A DNA stretch of 64,000 nt from JAYPAN01 sp038123715 (GTDB lineage: Bacteria; Pseudomonadota; Alphaproteobacteria; RS24): the NCBI GenBank assembly GCA_038123715.1, contig JAYPAN010000001.1, positions 231,631 through 295,630 of the forward strand. Reading direction: 5' to 3'. Both the position numbers and the translations under genes were made by a program. Positions 9,019-17,630 of the stretch are shown one piece after another. The notes beneath the pieces are model-generated. The model was not told the origin of the DNA. It saw nothing but the letters and a program-made list of their open reading frames with translations, and did not search any database. Position 1 is the stretch's first letter. Each line of letters opens with the position of its first letter.

Positions 9019-9585
9019 ATGTTTGTTGTAAAAAATATAATCGCGGTAATGGCGCTTGTCGTCACCATGTTGATGCCATCTGTGGCTGTCGCCGAAGGCA
9101 GTCCGGTGATTATCGTGTTTGACGTTGACCGCGCGGTTGCCCTATCCAAAGCAGGCAAAAGCGTGGCTGAACAAATGAAAAAGCAAATGGACAATGTGCG
9201 TGCCAGTGCGACGAAGCAGGGCGAGGCTTTTCAAGGCGAAGTTGCGAAATTTCAGGAGCAACGCAGCCTGATGGCGGCTGATGCGCTGAAAGGCAAAGCC
9301 GAGGAATTGCAGCAAAAAGAGCTGAAACTGCGTCAAGAGCTTCAAATTGAAGTGCAATCAGTTCAGGCCGGTGGCGACCGTGCCGGACGAGAAATCCTGA
9401 AACTGCTGGAAGAAGAATTGTCGTCCATTGCCAAAGACCGCAAGGCCGATATTGTCATGCGCCGTGATGCGGTGTTTTTTGCCAGCCCGTCCATTGATGT
9501 CACCAATGAGCTGATTTCGCGCCTCGACAAAAAGCTGAAAACAGTGAAAGTGACGCCGGTCAAGCCGGAAAGCAAGAAGAACTAG
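9019..9585 (+). CDS. skp: OmpH/Skp-family periplasmic chaperone
   Basis: Skp holds unfolded outer-membrane proteins in the periplasm before delivery to BamA. The 188-aa precursor has a signal peptide (residues 1-25, ending VAVAEG). The short strand SPVIIVFDVDRAV is followed by a long charged coiled coil (about 45-125), the tentacle of the trimer, and a return strand (DIVMRRDAVFFASPSIDVT). Position between bamA and lpxD is the conserved one. A GGGGGAA SD precedes the ATG. Confidence 0.93.
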   Translation: MFVVKNIIAVMALVVTMLMPSVAVAEGSPVIIVFDVDRAVALSKAGKSVAEQMKKQMDNVRASATKQGEAFQGEVAKFQEQRSLMAADALKGKAEELQQKELKLRQELQIEVQSVQAGGDRAGREILKLLEEELSSIAKDRKADIVMRRDAVFFASPSIDVTNELISRLDKKLKTVKVTPVKPESKKN

Positions 9586-9592
9586 GGCGGCT

Positions 9593-10621
9593 ATGGCAGA
9601 CCGTCGCTTTTATGCCAAAGCGGGGCCATTCTCACTGACGCATTTGGCGACGCTCGTGCAGGCTGATGTTCAAGCCGCTACCGGAGATTTGGACATATCC
9701 GATGTAGCGGGGCTGGCTTCGGCCAGTGCCGCTGATATCAGCTTTCTGGCTAATGCCAAATATACAGACAGCCTGACCGCCAGCCGTGCCGGTGCGGTGC
9801 TGGTGGCGGAAAAGCATAAAGACAAAGTGCCGGATACGGCGCAGGCGCTTGTGTGCGCTGACCCGTATCGGGCTATGGCTGAAATATCCTGCCTGTTTTA
9901 CCCACAGGCGGCGCGCGCCATGCCCATGCCCGGCACTGGTCAGCAGCAACAAAGCGTGCATCCTGAAGCTGAGCTGGGCGAAAATGTTACTATTGGCTAT
10001 GGCGCTATGGTGGAGGCAGGGGCGCAAATCGGTGATGGCACAATTATCGCTGCCGGTGCTGTCATTGGTGCTGGCGTGGCGATTGGGCGTGATTGCTTGA
10101 TTGGCGCCAATTGCGTGATTGGCTTTGCCCTGATTAGCGACCGGGTGATTATTCACGCCAATACGACAATCGGCTCGGATGGCTATGGCTATGCGCCGGG
10201 CGCGTCGCATTTCAAAATCCCGCAATTGGGGCGGGTTATCATTCAGGCCGATGTGGAGATTGGTGCCAATTGCACGATTGACCGCGGCAGTATGGAAGAC
10301 ACGCAAATCGGCGAAGGCAGCAAGCTCGATAATCAGGTGCATATGGCGCATAATGTGAAAATCGGTCGGCATTGCTTTCTGACCGGTCAAAATGGTCTGG
10401 CGGGCAGTGCATCGCTGGGTGATTATGTGCAAATGGGCGGTCAGGCCGGAATTGCCGGTCATGTGCATGTCGGTGATAAAACAATGGTCGGCGCACAAGC
10501 CTTGGTTTTGAAATCCGTGCCGGAAAATAGCACTGTGTCGGGAACACCGGCGCGTCCGCTGCAAGAGCTTTACCGTGACCAGGCCTTTATCCGCACCATG
10601 CGGCGGGGTGAGGGAAAATAG
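9593..10621 (+). CDS. lpxD: UDP-3-O-(3-hydroxyacyl)glucosamine N-acyltransferase
   Basis: LpxD adds the N-linked hydroxyacyl chain in the third step of lipid A synthesis. The 342-aa protein has the N-terminal uridine-binding domain (GLASASAADISFLANAKY), then a left-handed beta-helix of hexapeptide repeats from about residue 120. The catalytic-His region is QVHMAHNVKIGRHC. It ends with TPARPLQELYRDQAF and a short helical tail. It follows skp by 7 bp. Confidence 0.96.
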   Translation: MADRRFYAKAGPFSLTHLATLVQADVQAATGDLDISDVAGLASASAADISFLANAKYTDSLTASRAGAVLVAEKHKDKVPDTAQALVCADPYRAMAEISCLFYPQAARAMPMPGTGQQQQSVHPEAELGENVTIGYGAMVEAGAQIGDGTIIAAGAVIGAGVAIGRDCLIGANCVIGFALISDRVIIHANTTIGSDGYGYAPGASHFKIPQLGRVIIQADVEIGANCTIDRGSMEDTQIGEGSKLDNQVHMAHNVKIGRHCFLTGQNGLAGSASLGDYVQMGGQAGIAGHVHVGDKTMVGAQALVLKSVPENSTVSGTPARPLQELYRDQAFIRTMRRGEGK

Positions 10622-10700
10622 CCGCCCTCGCGCTTGTGCCGTAACATTACGACATAAAGGTTTATTTGCTGAAGCCTGCAACGCCTTTTAAGCACGAAGC

Positions 10701-11495
10701 ATGACAACAATACACGACACCGCAATCGTTGAAGACAGTGTGACCCTTGGGCGCGACGTGCAGATTGGCCCGTTTTGCTGCGTGACCGGCGCGGTGACGC
10801 TGGGCGATAATGTGGTGCTGGAATCGCATGTTGTCGTGACCGGCAATACAAAGATTGGCAGCGAAACCCATATTTATCCTTTCGCTTCCATCGGCCATGT
10901 GCCGCAGGATTTGAAATTTGGAAATGAAAATGTGACGCTGGAAATCGGCAGTCGCAACCGGATTCGCGAGCATGTCACAATGAACCCCGGCACAAAGGGC
11001 GGTGGCGGTGTCACGCGGGTCGGCAATGACGGACTGTTTATGATGGGCGCGCATGTGGCGCATGATTGCATGGTCGGTGACCATGTTATTCTGGCTAATA
11101 ATGCCACTTTGGGCGGTCATGTTGAACTTGGCGATTATGCCATTTTGGGCGGCCTTGTCGGCGTTCACCAATTCTGTCGGCTCGGCGCTCATGCTTTTGT
11201 CGGCGCGGGCGGGCTGATTGTTGAAGATGTCATTCCCTTTGGCACGGCGACGGGCAATCGCGCTGTCTTGTCCGGCCTGAATCTTGTCGGTATGAAACGC
11301 CGCAATTTTCCGCGCGAAGAAATCAATGCTTTGCGGGCGGCTTACAAGGACTTGTTTTTTGATGAAAATGGGTCATTGGCGGGGCGTATGGAGACAGTGG
11401 CGGCAACCTATTCTGACAGCGAAACCGTGCAAGCGGTGATTGCTTTTATGCGGCAAGACAATAGCCGTGGTTTTTGCGCGCCATCGCGTTCGTGA
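10701..11495 (+). CDS. lpxA: Acyl-ACP:UDP-N-acetylglucosamine O-acyltransferase
   Basis: LpxA performs the first step of lipid A synthesis, O-acylation of UDP-GlcNAc. The 264-aa protein is a hexapeptide beta-helix with the catalytic-His segment MMGAHVAHDCMVG near residue 115. NRIREHVTMNPGT and the C-terminal helical cap beginning at GMKRRNFPREEINALR are also present. It lies 79 bp after lpxD with no fabZ between them, which is unusual. Its TGA overlaps the ATG of lpxI (TGATG). Confidence 0.97.
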   Translation: MTTIHDTAIVEDSVTLGRDVQIGPFCCVTGAVTLGDNVVLESHVVVTGNTKIGSETHIYPFASIGHVPQDLKFGNENVTLEIGSRNRIREHVTMNPGTKGGGGVTRVGNDGLFMMGAHVAHDCMVGDHVILANNATLGGHVELGDYAILGGLVGVHQFCRLGAHAFVGAGGLIVEDVIPFGTATGNRAVLSGLNLVGMKRRNFPREEINALRAAYKDLFFDENGSLAGRMETVAATYSDSETVQAVIAFMRQDNSRGFCAPSRS

Positions 11496-12382
11496 TGGCG
11501 GCGCATCGCACAAGTTCCGATAGTTCCGGCGACGGCGCGCTTGGTATCATTGCCGGGCGTGGCTTATTACCTGTTCAACTGGCACGCGCGTGCCAGCGCA
11601 ATGGGCGGGATTGTTTTATTATCGGGCTTGAAGGCGAAGCGGATAGTGCGATTGAGGATTTTGCTCATGAATGGGCGACACTTGGTCAATTTGCCCATAT
11701 TGGCGACCGGCTGTTGGCTGCGGGATGCGCCGAGCTTGTGGTGATTGGCGCGATTAAACGGCCTGATTTGGGTGCAGTCTCGTTTGATGACGGCGGCCTG
11801 TGGTTTCTTGACTGGGTTAGCAAACAGACACTGGCTGCCGGTGCGGCAGGCAATCGCGGCGATGACGCCTTGCTGCGCGGTGTGGTGGCCTATTTTGAAC
11901 ACCGGCAATTGCCGGTGATTGCGCCGGAGGCGGTGCTGGCCTCGCTGTTGGCGCCGGAAGGCGCACAAACCAATCATGCCCATAATGCCCATTTTGATGA
12001 CATCACCCGCGCGCGTTTGGTGGCGCAGGAAATAGGCCGGTTGGATATCGGTCAGAGCGTGATTGTCTGTCGCGGGCTTGTGCTGGGGGTAGAGGGGCCT
12101 GAAGGCACGGATGCGCTGTTGCAGAGGGTCGGGCAATTGCCCGAAGGCTTGCGCGGCACGCCGTTACAAAGAGCCGGTGTGCTGGCGAAATTTCCCAAGC
12201 CGCAACAGGAGCGCCGGATTGACTTGCCGACCCTTGGCGTGCCGACAATTGAGGGTGCGGCGGCGGCCAATTTGGCCGGTATTGTCTATGAGGCGGGCGG
12301 TGCTTTGTTTGATGATGCCGAAGCCATGGCGGCGCGCGCCGAAGAACTTGGCCTGTTTCTGGTTGGCATGGCAGCATTATGA
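11495..12382 (+). CDS. lpxI: UDP-2,3-diacylglucosamine diphosphatase LpxI
   Basis: LpxI hydrolyses UDP-2,3-diacylglucosamine to lipid X plus UMP, replacing LpxH in most alphaproteobacteria. The 295-aa protein (DUF1009 family) has GALGIIAGRGLLPVQLA at its N-terminus, RPDLGAVSFDDGGLWFL near residue 90 and the C-terminal domain with VGQSVIV/CRGLVLGVEGPEGTD-type sequence. ATG 11495 overlaps the lpxA stop by one base. A TTG at 11474 would extend it by seven residues into lpxA. Its stop overlaps the lpxB ATG (ATGA). Confidence 0.94.
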   Translation: MAAHRTSSDSSGDGALGIIAGRGLLPVQLARACQRNGRDCFIIGLEGEADSAIEDFAHEWATLGQFAHIGDRLLAAGCAELVVIGAIKRPDLGAVSFDDGGLWFLDWVSKQTLAAGAAGNRGDDALLRGVVAYFEHRQLPVIAPEAVLASLLAPEGAQTNHAHNAHFDDITRARLVAQEIGRLDIGQSVIVCRGLVLGVEGPEGTDALLQRVGQLPEGLRGTPLQRAGVLAKFPKPQQERRIDLPTLGVPTIEGAAAANLAGIVYEAGGALFDDAEAMAARAEELGLFLVGMAAL

Positions 12383-13557
12383 GCAAGAATGGCAGCGCAA
12401 ACCTGCATGCGATGATTGTTGCCGGCGAGACTTCAGGCGATGCGCTGGGCGCTGATTTGATGGCCGAATTGCGCGCGCAAATGCCGGATATTATGGTGAC
12501 CGGAGTTGGCGGGCCGAAAATGGCGGCGCAAGGCATGGCGTCGATTTTTTCGATGGAGGAAATCGCGCTGATGGGCTTGCGCGAAATCCTGCCGCGTCTG
12601 CCGCATTTGTTCAAATTGCTCGACGATACAGTGGCGCATGCGCTGGCGGTTGAACCCGATGTGCTGGTGCTGATTGACAGTCCGGAGTTTAATCACCGGC
12701 TGGCGGCAAGGGTGAAAGCGCAACGGCCGGATATTCCGGTTATTTGTTTTGTCGCCCCGCAAGTCTGGGCATGGCGGCGCGGGCGGGCAAAGAAAATGAA
12801 AGCGCATTTTGATGCGGTGCTGGCACTGCTGCCCTTTGAGCCGGATATATTCGCCGCCGCCAATGGCCCGCCCTGTCATTTTGTCGGCCATCCAATCATG
12901 CAGCGCCTTGCCGGTCTGCCGGAACGCACCGATATTTTGCGTCGGCTGAAAGTCAAAAAACTTGACAAATTACTGAGTGTTCTGCCGGGCAGCCGGATGA
13001 GCGAGATTAAGCGGCTTTTGCCAGTTTTCGGAAATGTCGTGACACGCCTGTCCAATAATGTTGAAGGTTTGCGCGTGGCCGTGCCGGTTTTGCCGCACAC
13101 TAAAGAGCCGATCGCGGCGGCGGTGTCAAACTGGCCGCTGCGGGTTGATTTGATTGAGGACGAAGCCGATAAAATGGCGCTGTTTAAGGCCAGCCGTGCG
13201 GCATTGGCATCATCCGGCACGGCAACGCTTGAATTGGGGCTGGCTGGTCTGCCGACCGTGGCGGCTTATGATATTGGCGCGGTGATGGGCTGGTTGCTGA
13301 TGCGGGTCATGCAAGTGCCGTCCGCCGTGCTGACCAATCTTATTCTTGATGCGCCGATTGTGCCGGAGTTTTTGCAAGACCGCTGTCGGGCTGATTTGAT
13401 TTATCCGGCTTTGCACAATTTATTGCTTGATGACGCGGCCAATCAGCAACAGCGTGACGCGCTGGCGCATCTGCCGGAAGCCTTGGCTGTATCCGGCATG
13501 CCACCAGCCATGCGGGCGGCGCAAATCTGCCTGCAAATGGCTGCCCCAAAAGGCTAG
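12379..13557 (+). CDS. lpxB: Lipid-A-disaccharide synthase
   Basis: LpxB joins lipid X to UDP-2,3-diacylglucosamine to make the lipid A disaccharide. It is a GT-B (GT19) enzyme at the inner membrane. The 392-aa protein has AGETSGDALGADLM near residue 15, IDSPEFNHRLA near 95, the CFVAPQVWAWRRGRAKKM segment and SSGTATLELGLAGLPTVAAY near 275. It closes the Lpx run. Its TAG at 13555-13557 overlaps the stop of the convergent gltA within the palindrome CTAG. Confidence 0.97.
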   Translation: MSKNGSANLHAMIVAGETSGDALGADLMAELRAQMPDIMVTGVGGPKMAAQGMASIFSMEEIALMGLREILPRLPHLFKLLDDTVAHALAVEPDVLVLIDSPEFNHRLAARVKAQRPDIPVICFVAPQVWAWRRGRAKKMKAHFDAVLALLPFEPDIFAAANGPPCHFVGHPIMQRLAGLPERTDILRRLKVKKLDKLLSVLPGSRMSEIKRLLPVFGNVVTRLSNNVEGLRVAVPVLPHTKEPIAAAVSNWPLRVDLIEDEADKMALFKASRAALASSGTATLELGLAGLPTVAAYDIGAVMGWLLMRVMQVPSAVLTNLILDAPIVPEFLQDRCRADLIYPALHNLLLDDAANQQQRDALAHLPEALAVSGMPPAMRAAQICLQMAAPKG

Positions 13558-14846
13558 CGGCTGCTCATATCTTTATAATCGCGGTGCGTAGCACCGATAT
13601 AAAGCTGACGCGGACGCCCGATACGCTGGCTTGGATCCTCAATCATTTCGTTCCATTGGGAAATCCAGCCCACTGTGCGCGCCAGCGCGAACAGCGCGGT
13701 GAACATGGTGGTCGGGAAGCCCATCGCTTTCAGCGTGATGCCGGAATAAAAATCGATATTTGGATAGAGCTTTTTCTCAATGAAATAAGGGTCGCTCAGT
13801 GCAATTTTTTCCAGCTCCATAGCAACATCAAGCAGCGGGTCATCCTTAATGCCCAATTCACCCAATACTTCATGGCAGGTTTGCTGCATCACGCGCGCGC
13901 GCGGGTCGTAATTCTTATAGACGCGGTGGCCAAAACCCATCAGACGGAACGGGTCATTTTTATCCTTGGCGCGGTTGATGAATTCCGGAATCCGGTCAAC
14001 CGAGCCAATCTCGGCCAGCATATCAAGTGCCGCTTCATTGGCGCCACCATGCGACGGCCCCCACAGGCAGGCAATACCGGCAGCGATACAGGCAAACGGA
14101 TTGGCGCCCGATGAACCGGCCAGACGCACAGTTGAAGTTGACGCATTTTGCTCATGGTCGGCGTGAAGAATGAAAATCCTGTCCATCGCACGCGCCAGCA
14201 CCGGGCTTATCGTCATTTCCTCGCAAGGCACGGAAAAGCACATATGCAGGAAGTTTGAGGCATAATCCAAATCATTGCGCGGATAAACAAAGGGCTGGCC
14301 GATAGAGTATTTATAGGCCATAGCGGCAATGGTTGGGATTTTGGCAATCATCCGGCGGCTGGCAATTTTGCGTTGCTCCGGGTCGTTAATGTCTGTGCTG
14401 TCATGGTAAAAGGCGGACAAAGCCCCAACCACGCCAACCATAATCGCCATTGGGTGCGCGTCGCGGCGGAAGCCGAGAAACAGCCGCGTCATTTGGTCAT
14501 GCAGCATGGTGTGGCGGGTAATCGCGGTTTCAAACTCGTCCAATTGCGCGCGATTGGGCAATTCACCATTGAGCAGCAAATAGCAGGTCTCAATGAAATT
14601 GCCTTTTTCGGCAAGTTGGTCAATCGGGTAGCCGCGATGCAGCAAAATGCCCTCATCGCCGTCAATATAGGTAATGGCGGATTTGCAGCTGGCTGTCGAG
14701 GTAAAGCCGGGGTCATAGGTGAACTGACCGGTCTGGCCATAAAGCGACGACACATCTATCACGCTTGGCCCGACAGAGCCTTGATGTATGTCAAAGTCGT
14801 ATTGGTTTCCCTCGCTGGCGAGCTGGGCTGACTTGTCGTCGCTCAT
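13554..14846 (-). CDS. gltA: Citrate synthase
   Basis: Citrate synthase condenses acetyl-CoA and oxaloacetate, the entry of the TCA cycle. The 430-aa product is of the long, NADH-sensitive type: ITYIDGDEGILLHRGYPI near residue 62, the catalytic His regions ILHADHEQNAST and GPSHGGANEAAL, and MGFGHRVYKNYDPRA with its catalytic Asp in DPLLDVA downstream. ATG 14846 is preceded by GAGAGGAAG; the 35-residue upstream extension lacks family similarity. Its 3' end overlaps lpxB by 4 nt. Confidence 0.97.
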   Translation of the reverse strand: MSDDKSAQLASEGNQYDFDIHQGSVGPSVIDVSSLYGQTGQFTYDPGFTSTASCKSAITYIDGDEGILLHRGYPIDQLAEKGNFIETCYLLLNGELPNRAQLDEFETAITRHTMLHDQMTRLFLGFRRDAHPMAIMVGVVGALSAFYHDSTDINDPEQRKIASRRMIAKIPTIAAMAYKYSIGQPFVYPRNDLDYASNFLHMCFSVPCEEMTISPVLARAMDRIFILHADHEQNASTSTVRLAGSSGANPFACIAAGIACLWGPSHGGANEAALDMLAEIGSVDRIPEFINRAKDKNDPFRLMGFGHRVYKNYDPRARVMQQTCHEVLGELGIKDDPLLDVAMELEKIALSDPYFIEKKLYPNIDFYSGITLKAMGFPTTMFTALFALARTVGWISQWNEMIEDPSQRIGRPRQLYIGATHRDYKDMSSR

Positions 14847-14947
14847 GGTTCTTCCTCTCATATTTAAGTAATCGACAGTGTAACTATCACATTTTTTTCG
14901 CATTTGCCAGTTTGCGGGAAGAAATAACCGCAATAATTGGCAGAATA

Positions 14948-16369
14948 TCACCCTTTTTCGTGGATGGAAGGCGGCAAATGGGTCAATTGGTCGTCAAGGC
15001 GCGCCAGCGCCTCGTCTTTGTCAAACAGGGCGATAAGGGCAAATATGCCACCACCGGCACGGCCACCACTCATAGCGGCGCGCAGGGCAGGGCCAACCGC
15101 CCCCAATTTCAGCTCCTTGGCCTCCAAATAGAAGGTGATACAGGCTTCAACGCTTTGTGCCGACCAGTCGTCAAGTGCGGCCAATTGCGGGCGCAAAGCG
15201 GCAATATGCGCCAATGCTTCGGGTTTCAGCGCTTTGGCCGCTTTGTTATCAATCGTTAAAGGGCGCGGCGCCAGCAAAATAGCGGCAGCGTCGCGCAACT
15301 CCAGCAAAGTTTTGGCGCGGTCAACCAATATCGGTATGGCGCGGTTGATGAAATCGCCATGCGCGGCCAGTTCCGGTGCGCGCGCCAATAATTGCGCGGT
15401 CAGTTCTTGCGGCTCTGTCATCCGCATATGCTGGGCATTGATGTGGGTCAGCTTGTCCATGTCGAAACGCGCCGGTGAACGGCCTATCGCGTCAAGATTG
15501 AACCAGTCGATAAATTGCTCGGTTGTGAACACTTCCTCATCGCCGTGGCTCCAGCCAAGCCGTGCCAGATAATTACGCAAAGCGGCGGGCAGCAGCCCCA
15601 TATCCTGATAGGCATCCACGCCGAGCGCGCCGTGGCGTTTCGACAATTTGGCTCCATCAGCACCATGTATCAGCGGGATATGGGCAAATTGCGGTATCGG
15701 CCAGCCCAGTGCTTGATAAATCTGGCTTTGCCGCGCCGCATTGGTCAAATGGTCGTCGCCGCGAATAATATGGGTGACGCCCATATCATAATCATCAACC
15801 ACCACGGACAGCATGTAAGTGGGCGAGCCGTCGGCGCGCAGCAAGACCAAATCGTCAAACTGCTCATTATCGGTCACCACCTGACCCTGCACCAAATCGT
15901 CAATCACGGTCTGCCCGCTTTGTGGTGCTTTGAAGCGGATAACATAGGGGGCATTGGCGGTATCGGGTGTCAGCCCGCGCTCGCGATATGTGCCGTCATA
16001 GCGCGGGGGGCGGCCTTCGGTGCGGGCTTTTTCGCGCATGGCTTCGACCTCTTCCGGCGTGCTGATGCAGATATAGGCTGCGCCTTTTTCCAGCAATTCA
16101 TGGGCAATAGCGACATGGCGGGCGGCGTTTTGATGTTGAAACACCGGTGCGGCATCGCTTTCCAGCCCAAGCCAGCCCATGCCGTCAAGAATGGCCTCAA
16201 TCGCCGCATCGGTAGAGCGCGCCCTGTCCGTGTCTTCGACACGCAGCAAAAACTTGCCGCCATGATGGCGCGCAAAGGCCCAGTTGAACAGCGCGGTGCG
16301 TGCGCCACCAATATGCAAAAAGCCGGTCGGCGAGGGGGCGAAGCGGGTCACAATTGGCGGGTTGGGCAT
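14948..16369 (-). CDS. gltX: Glutamate--tRNA ligase
   Basis: The enzyme charges tRNA-Glu and possibly tRNA-Gln, if a GatCAB pathway exists. The 473-aa class I synthetase has RFAPSPTGFLHIGGARTAL at the start, with the HIGH-like motif HIGG. Near residue 240 is the KMSKS equivalent KLSKRHG, followed by an alpha-helical anticodon-binding half. ATG 16369 has GGAGG six bases upstream. It is divergent from the comEC fragment and lies 101 bp upstream of gltA in the same direction. Confidence 0.97.
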   Translation of the reverse strand: MPNPPIVTRFAPSPTGFLHIGGARTALFNWAFARHHGGKFLLRVEDTDRARSTDAAIEAILDGMGWLGLESDAAPVFQHQNAARHVAIAHELLEKGAAYICISTPEEVEAMREKARTEGRPPRYDGTYRERGLTPDTANAPYVIRFKAPQSGQTVIDDLVQGQVVTDNEQFDDLVLLRADGSPTYMLSVVVDDYDMGVTHIIRGDDHLTNAARQSQIYQALGWPIPQFAHIPLIHGADGAKLSKRHGALGVDAYQDMGLLPAALRNYLARLGWSHGDEEVFTTEQFIDWFNLDAIGRSPARFDMDKLTHINAQHMRMTEPQELTAQLLARAPELAAHGDFINRAIPILVDRAKTLLELRDAAAILLAPRPLTIDNKAAKALKPEALAHIAALRPQLAALDDWSAQSVEACITFYLEAKELKLGAVGPALRAAMSGGRAGGGIFALIALFDKDEALARLDDQLTHLPPSIHEKG

Positions 16370-16536
16370 GAGCAGCCTCCTGTCATGATTGGAATGCATG
16401 GTCAAACGCCAATCTTTGCTTGTGCCATGCTGTCAACTCTGGCAGGGTTTAGCACATTAGCGACATCGGGTGTAGGGGGCGTCGCACCCGGTCGGAAAAC
16501 AACAAGCTGCCCGCTTTGGTCAGAAAATATAAAGAT

Positions 16537-16688
16537 ATGACTGCGCGAATTGACCCGTTTATCACCCATTGCCTTGCCATGATGTTTGGCATTGCCGCCT
16601 ATTTTACCGCGCCGATTGACCCGCCAAGCCTGTTACTGCCCTTGCCGGAAAATCCGGTGGCGGCGGCCTTCGGGCTGGCGGCAGCTTG
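16537..16688 (+). CDS. comEC: ComEC/Rec2-type competence protein, N-terminal fragment cut by assembly gap
   Basis: About 50 residues are readable: MTARIDPFITHCLAMMFGIA, then a hydrophobic helix and a PPSLLLPLPENPVAAAFGLA segment. A hydrophobic helix followed by a Pro-rich loop fits the ComEC N-terminus, the channel for transformation DNA across the inner membrane. In many alphaproteobacteria comEC lies between gltX and lexA, exactly this position. The call is mostly from synteny. The rest of the gene (normally about 2 kb) is missing in the N-run. An in-frame TTG at 16516 is an alternative start. Confidence 0.55.
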
Positions 16689-16788
16689 NNNNNNNNNNNN
16701 NNNNNNNNNNNNNNNNNNNNNNNNNNNNNNNNNNNNNNNNNNNNNNNNNNNNNNNNNNNNNNNNNNNNNNNNNNNNNNNNNNNNNNNN
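16689..16788. other. Assembly gap (exactly 100 N)
   Basis: A run of exactly 100 N is the conventional placeholder for a scaffold gap of unknown length. It interrupts the comEC reading frame. The few bases after it (16789-16805) contain an in-frame end RPDDG then TAA that could be the comEC C-terminus, but the frame cannot be proven across the gap. Confidence 0.98.
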
Positions 16789-16818
16789 GCGGCCTGATGA
16801 CGGGTAAAAGGGTTGATT

Positions 16819-17517
16819 TCAGTATTTGCGGATAAGACCGACCAACCGACCTTGAATGCGGATTTGGTCGGCACGGAAAATGCGCGTTTCAAAAGCCGGA
16901 TTGGCTGCTTCCAGCGCAATCATATCGCTTTTGCGGCGCAAACGCTTGAGTGTCGCCTCATGCCCCTCAACCAGAGCGACGACAATATCGCCATTGTCCA
17001 CCGAGGCAGTGCTTTGAATAATCGCCGTGTCGCCGTCAAATATGCCTGCATCAATCATCGAATCCCCATGCACTTCCAGCGCATAATGTTCGCCGGAGCG
17101 CAACATTTCGGTTGGCACGGAAACCTGATTGATTTCTTCCTGCAAGGCTTCAATCGGTGTGCCGGCGGCAATCCGACCCATAACCGAAAGCGGAATACTG
17201 CGGTCATCATTGGCCGGTGTCGGCGGCGTCATATTATCGGCGGGAACCCCCGCTATCTTGGAAGATGCACTGCGCGCCGGTGCTGACAGGCTGGACGACA
17301 TGCTGTCAGGCAGTTTGACGATTTCAAGCGCCCGCGCCCGATGCGCCAGACGTTTGATAAAACCACGCTCTTCCAATGCGGTAATCAGCCGGTGGATACC
17401 CGACTTGGAACGCAAATCAAGCGCATCTTTCATTTCTTCAAAACTGGGGGACACGCCCGTCTCTTTCAGGCGTTCATTGATGAACATTAAAAGCTCATAT
17501 TGTTTCTTGGTAAGCAT
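16819..17517 (-). CDS. lexA: LexA repressor (SOS regulator)
   Basis: LexA represses DNA-damage genes and cleaves itself when RecA is activated. The 232-aa protein has an N-terminal winged-helix domain (MLTKKQYELLMFINERLKET, with RSKSGIHRLITALEERGFI as the recognition region). A linker carries the Ala-Gly-type cleavage area (KIAGVPAD), and the S24 peptidase domain follows. The catalytic Ser is in EVHGDSMIDAG and the Lys in HEATLKRL. A candidate LexA operator lies 15 bp upstream of the start, so autoregulation is likely. Confidence 0.97.
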   Translation of the reverse strand: MLTKKQYELLMFINERLKETGVSPSFEEMKDALDLRSKSGIHRLITALEERGFIKRLAHRARALEIVKLPDSMSSSLSAPARSASSKIAGVPADNMTPPTPANDDRSIPLSVMGRIAAGTPIEALQEEINQVSVPTEMLRSGEHYALEVHGDSMIDAGIFDGDTAIIQSTASVDNGDIVVALVEGHEATLKRLRRKSDMIALEAANPAFETRIFRADQIRIQGRLVGLIRKY

Positions 17518-17531
17518 TTCGACCCCCCGGA

Positions 17532-17546
17532 GAACGAATCAACAAC
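17532..17546 (-). promoter_or_regulatory. Candidate LexA operator (SOS box) upstream of lexA
   Basis: Read on the minus strand the sequence is GTTG-TTGATTC-GTTC, one base from the alphaproteobacterial consensus GTTC-N7-GTTC. It ends 15 bp before the lexA start codon, where an autorepression operator would sit. The 7-bp spacer contains a GANTC site (17536-17540), a potential CcrM methylation target. Confidence 0.7.
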
Positions 17547-17630
17547 ATAGTCTTTGTAGTTTCATTCGAAGTCGGATGCAAGGGGCAGGTTTTTTATTTT
17601 TTCAATCCAAGAAAAATGCCGGAGCGTTTG

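Noticed and set aside
9632..10681. Long minus-strand open frame opposite lpxD (349 aa)
   Set aside because: It mirrors the repetitive hexapeptide gene, its product is His/Arg-rich with no domain, and lpxD on the other strand is unambiguous.
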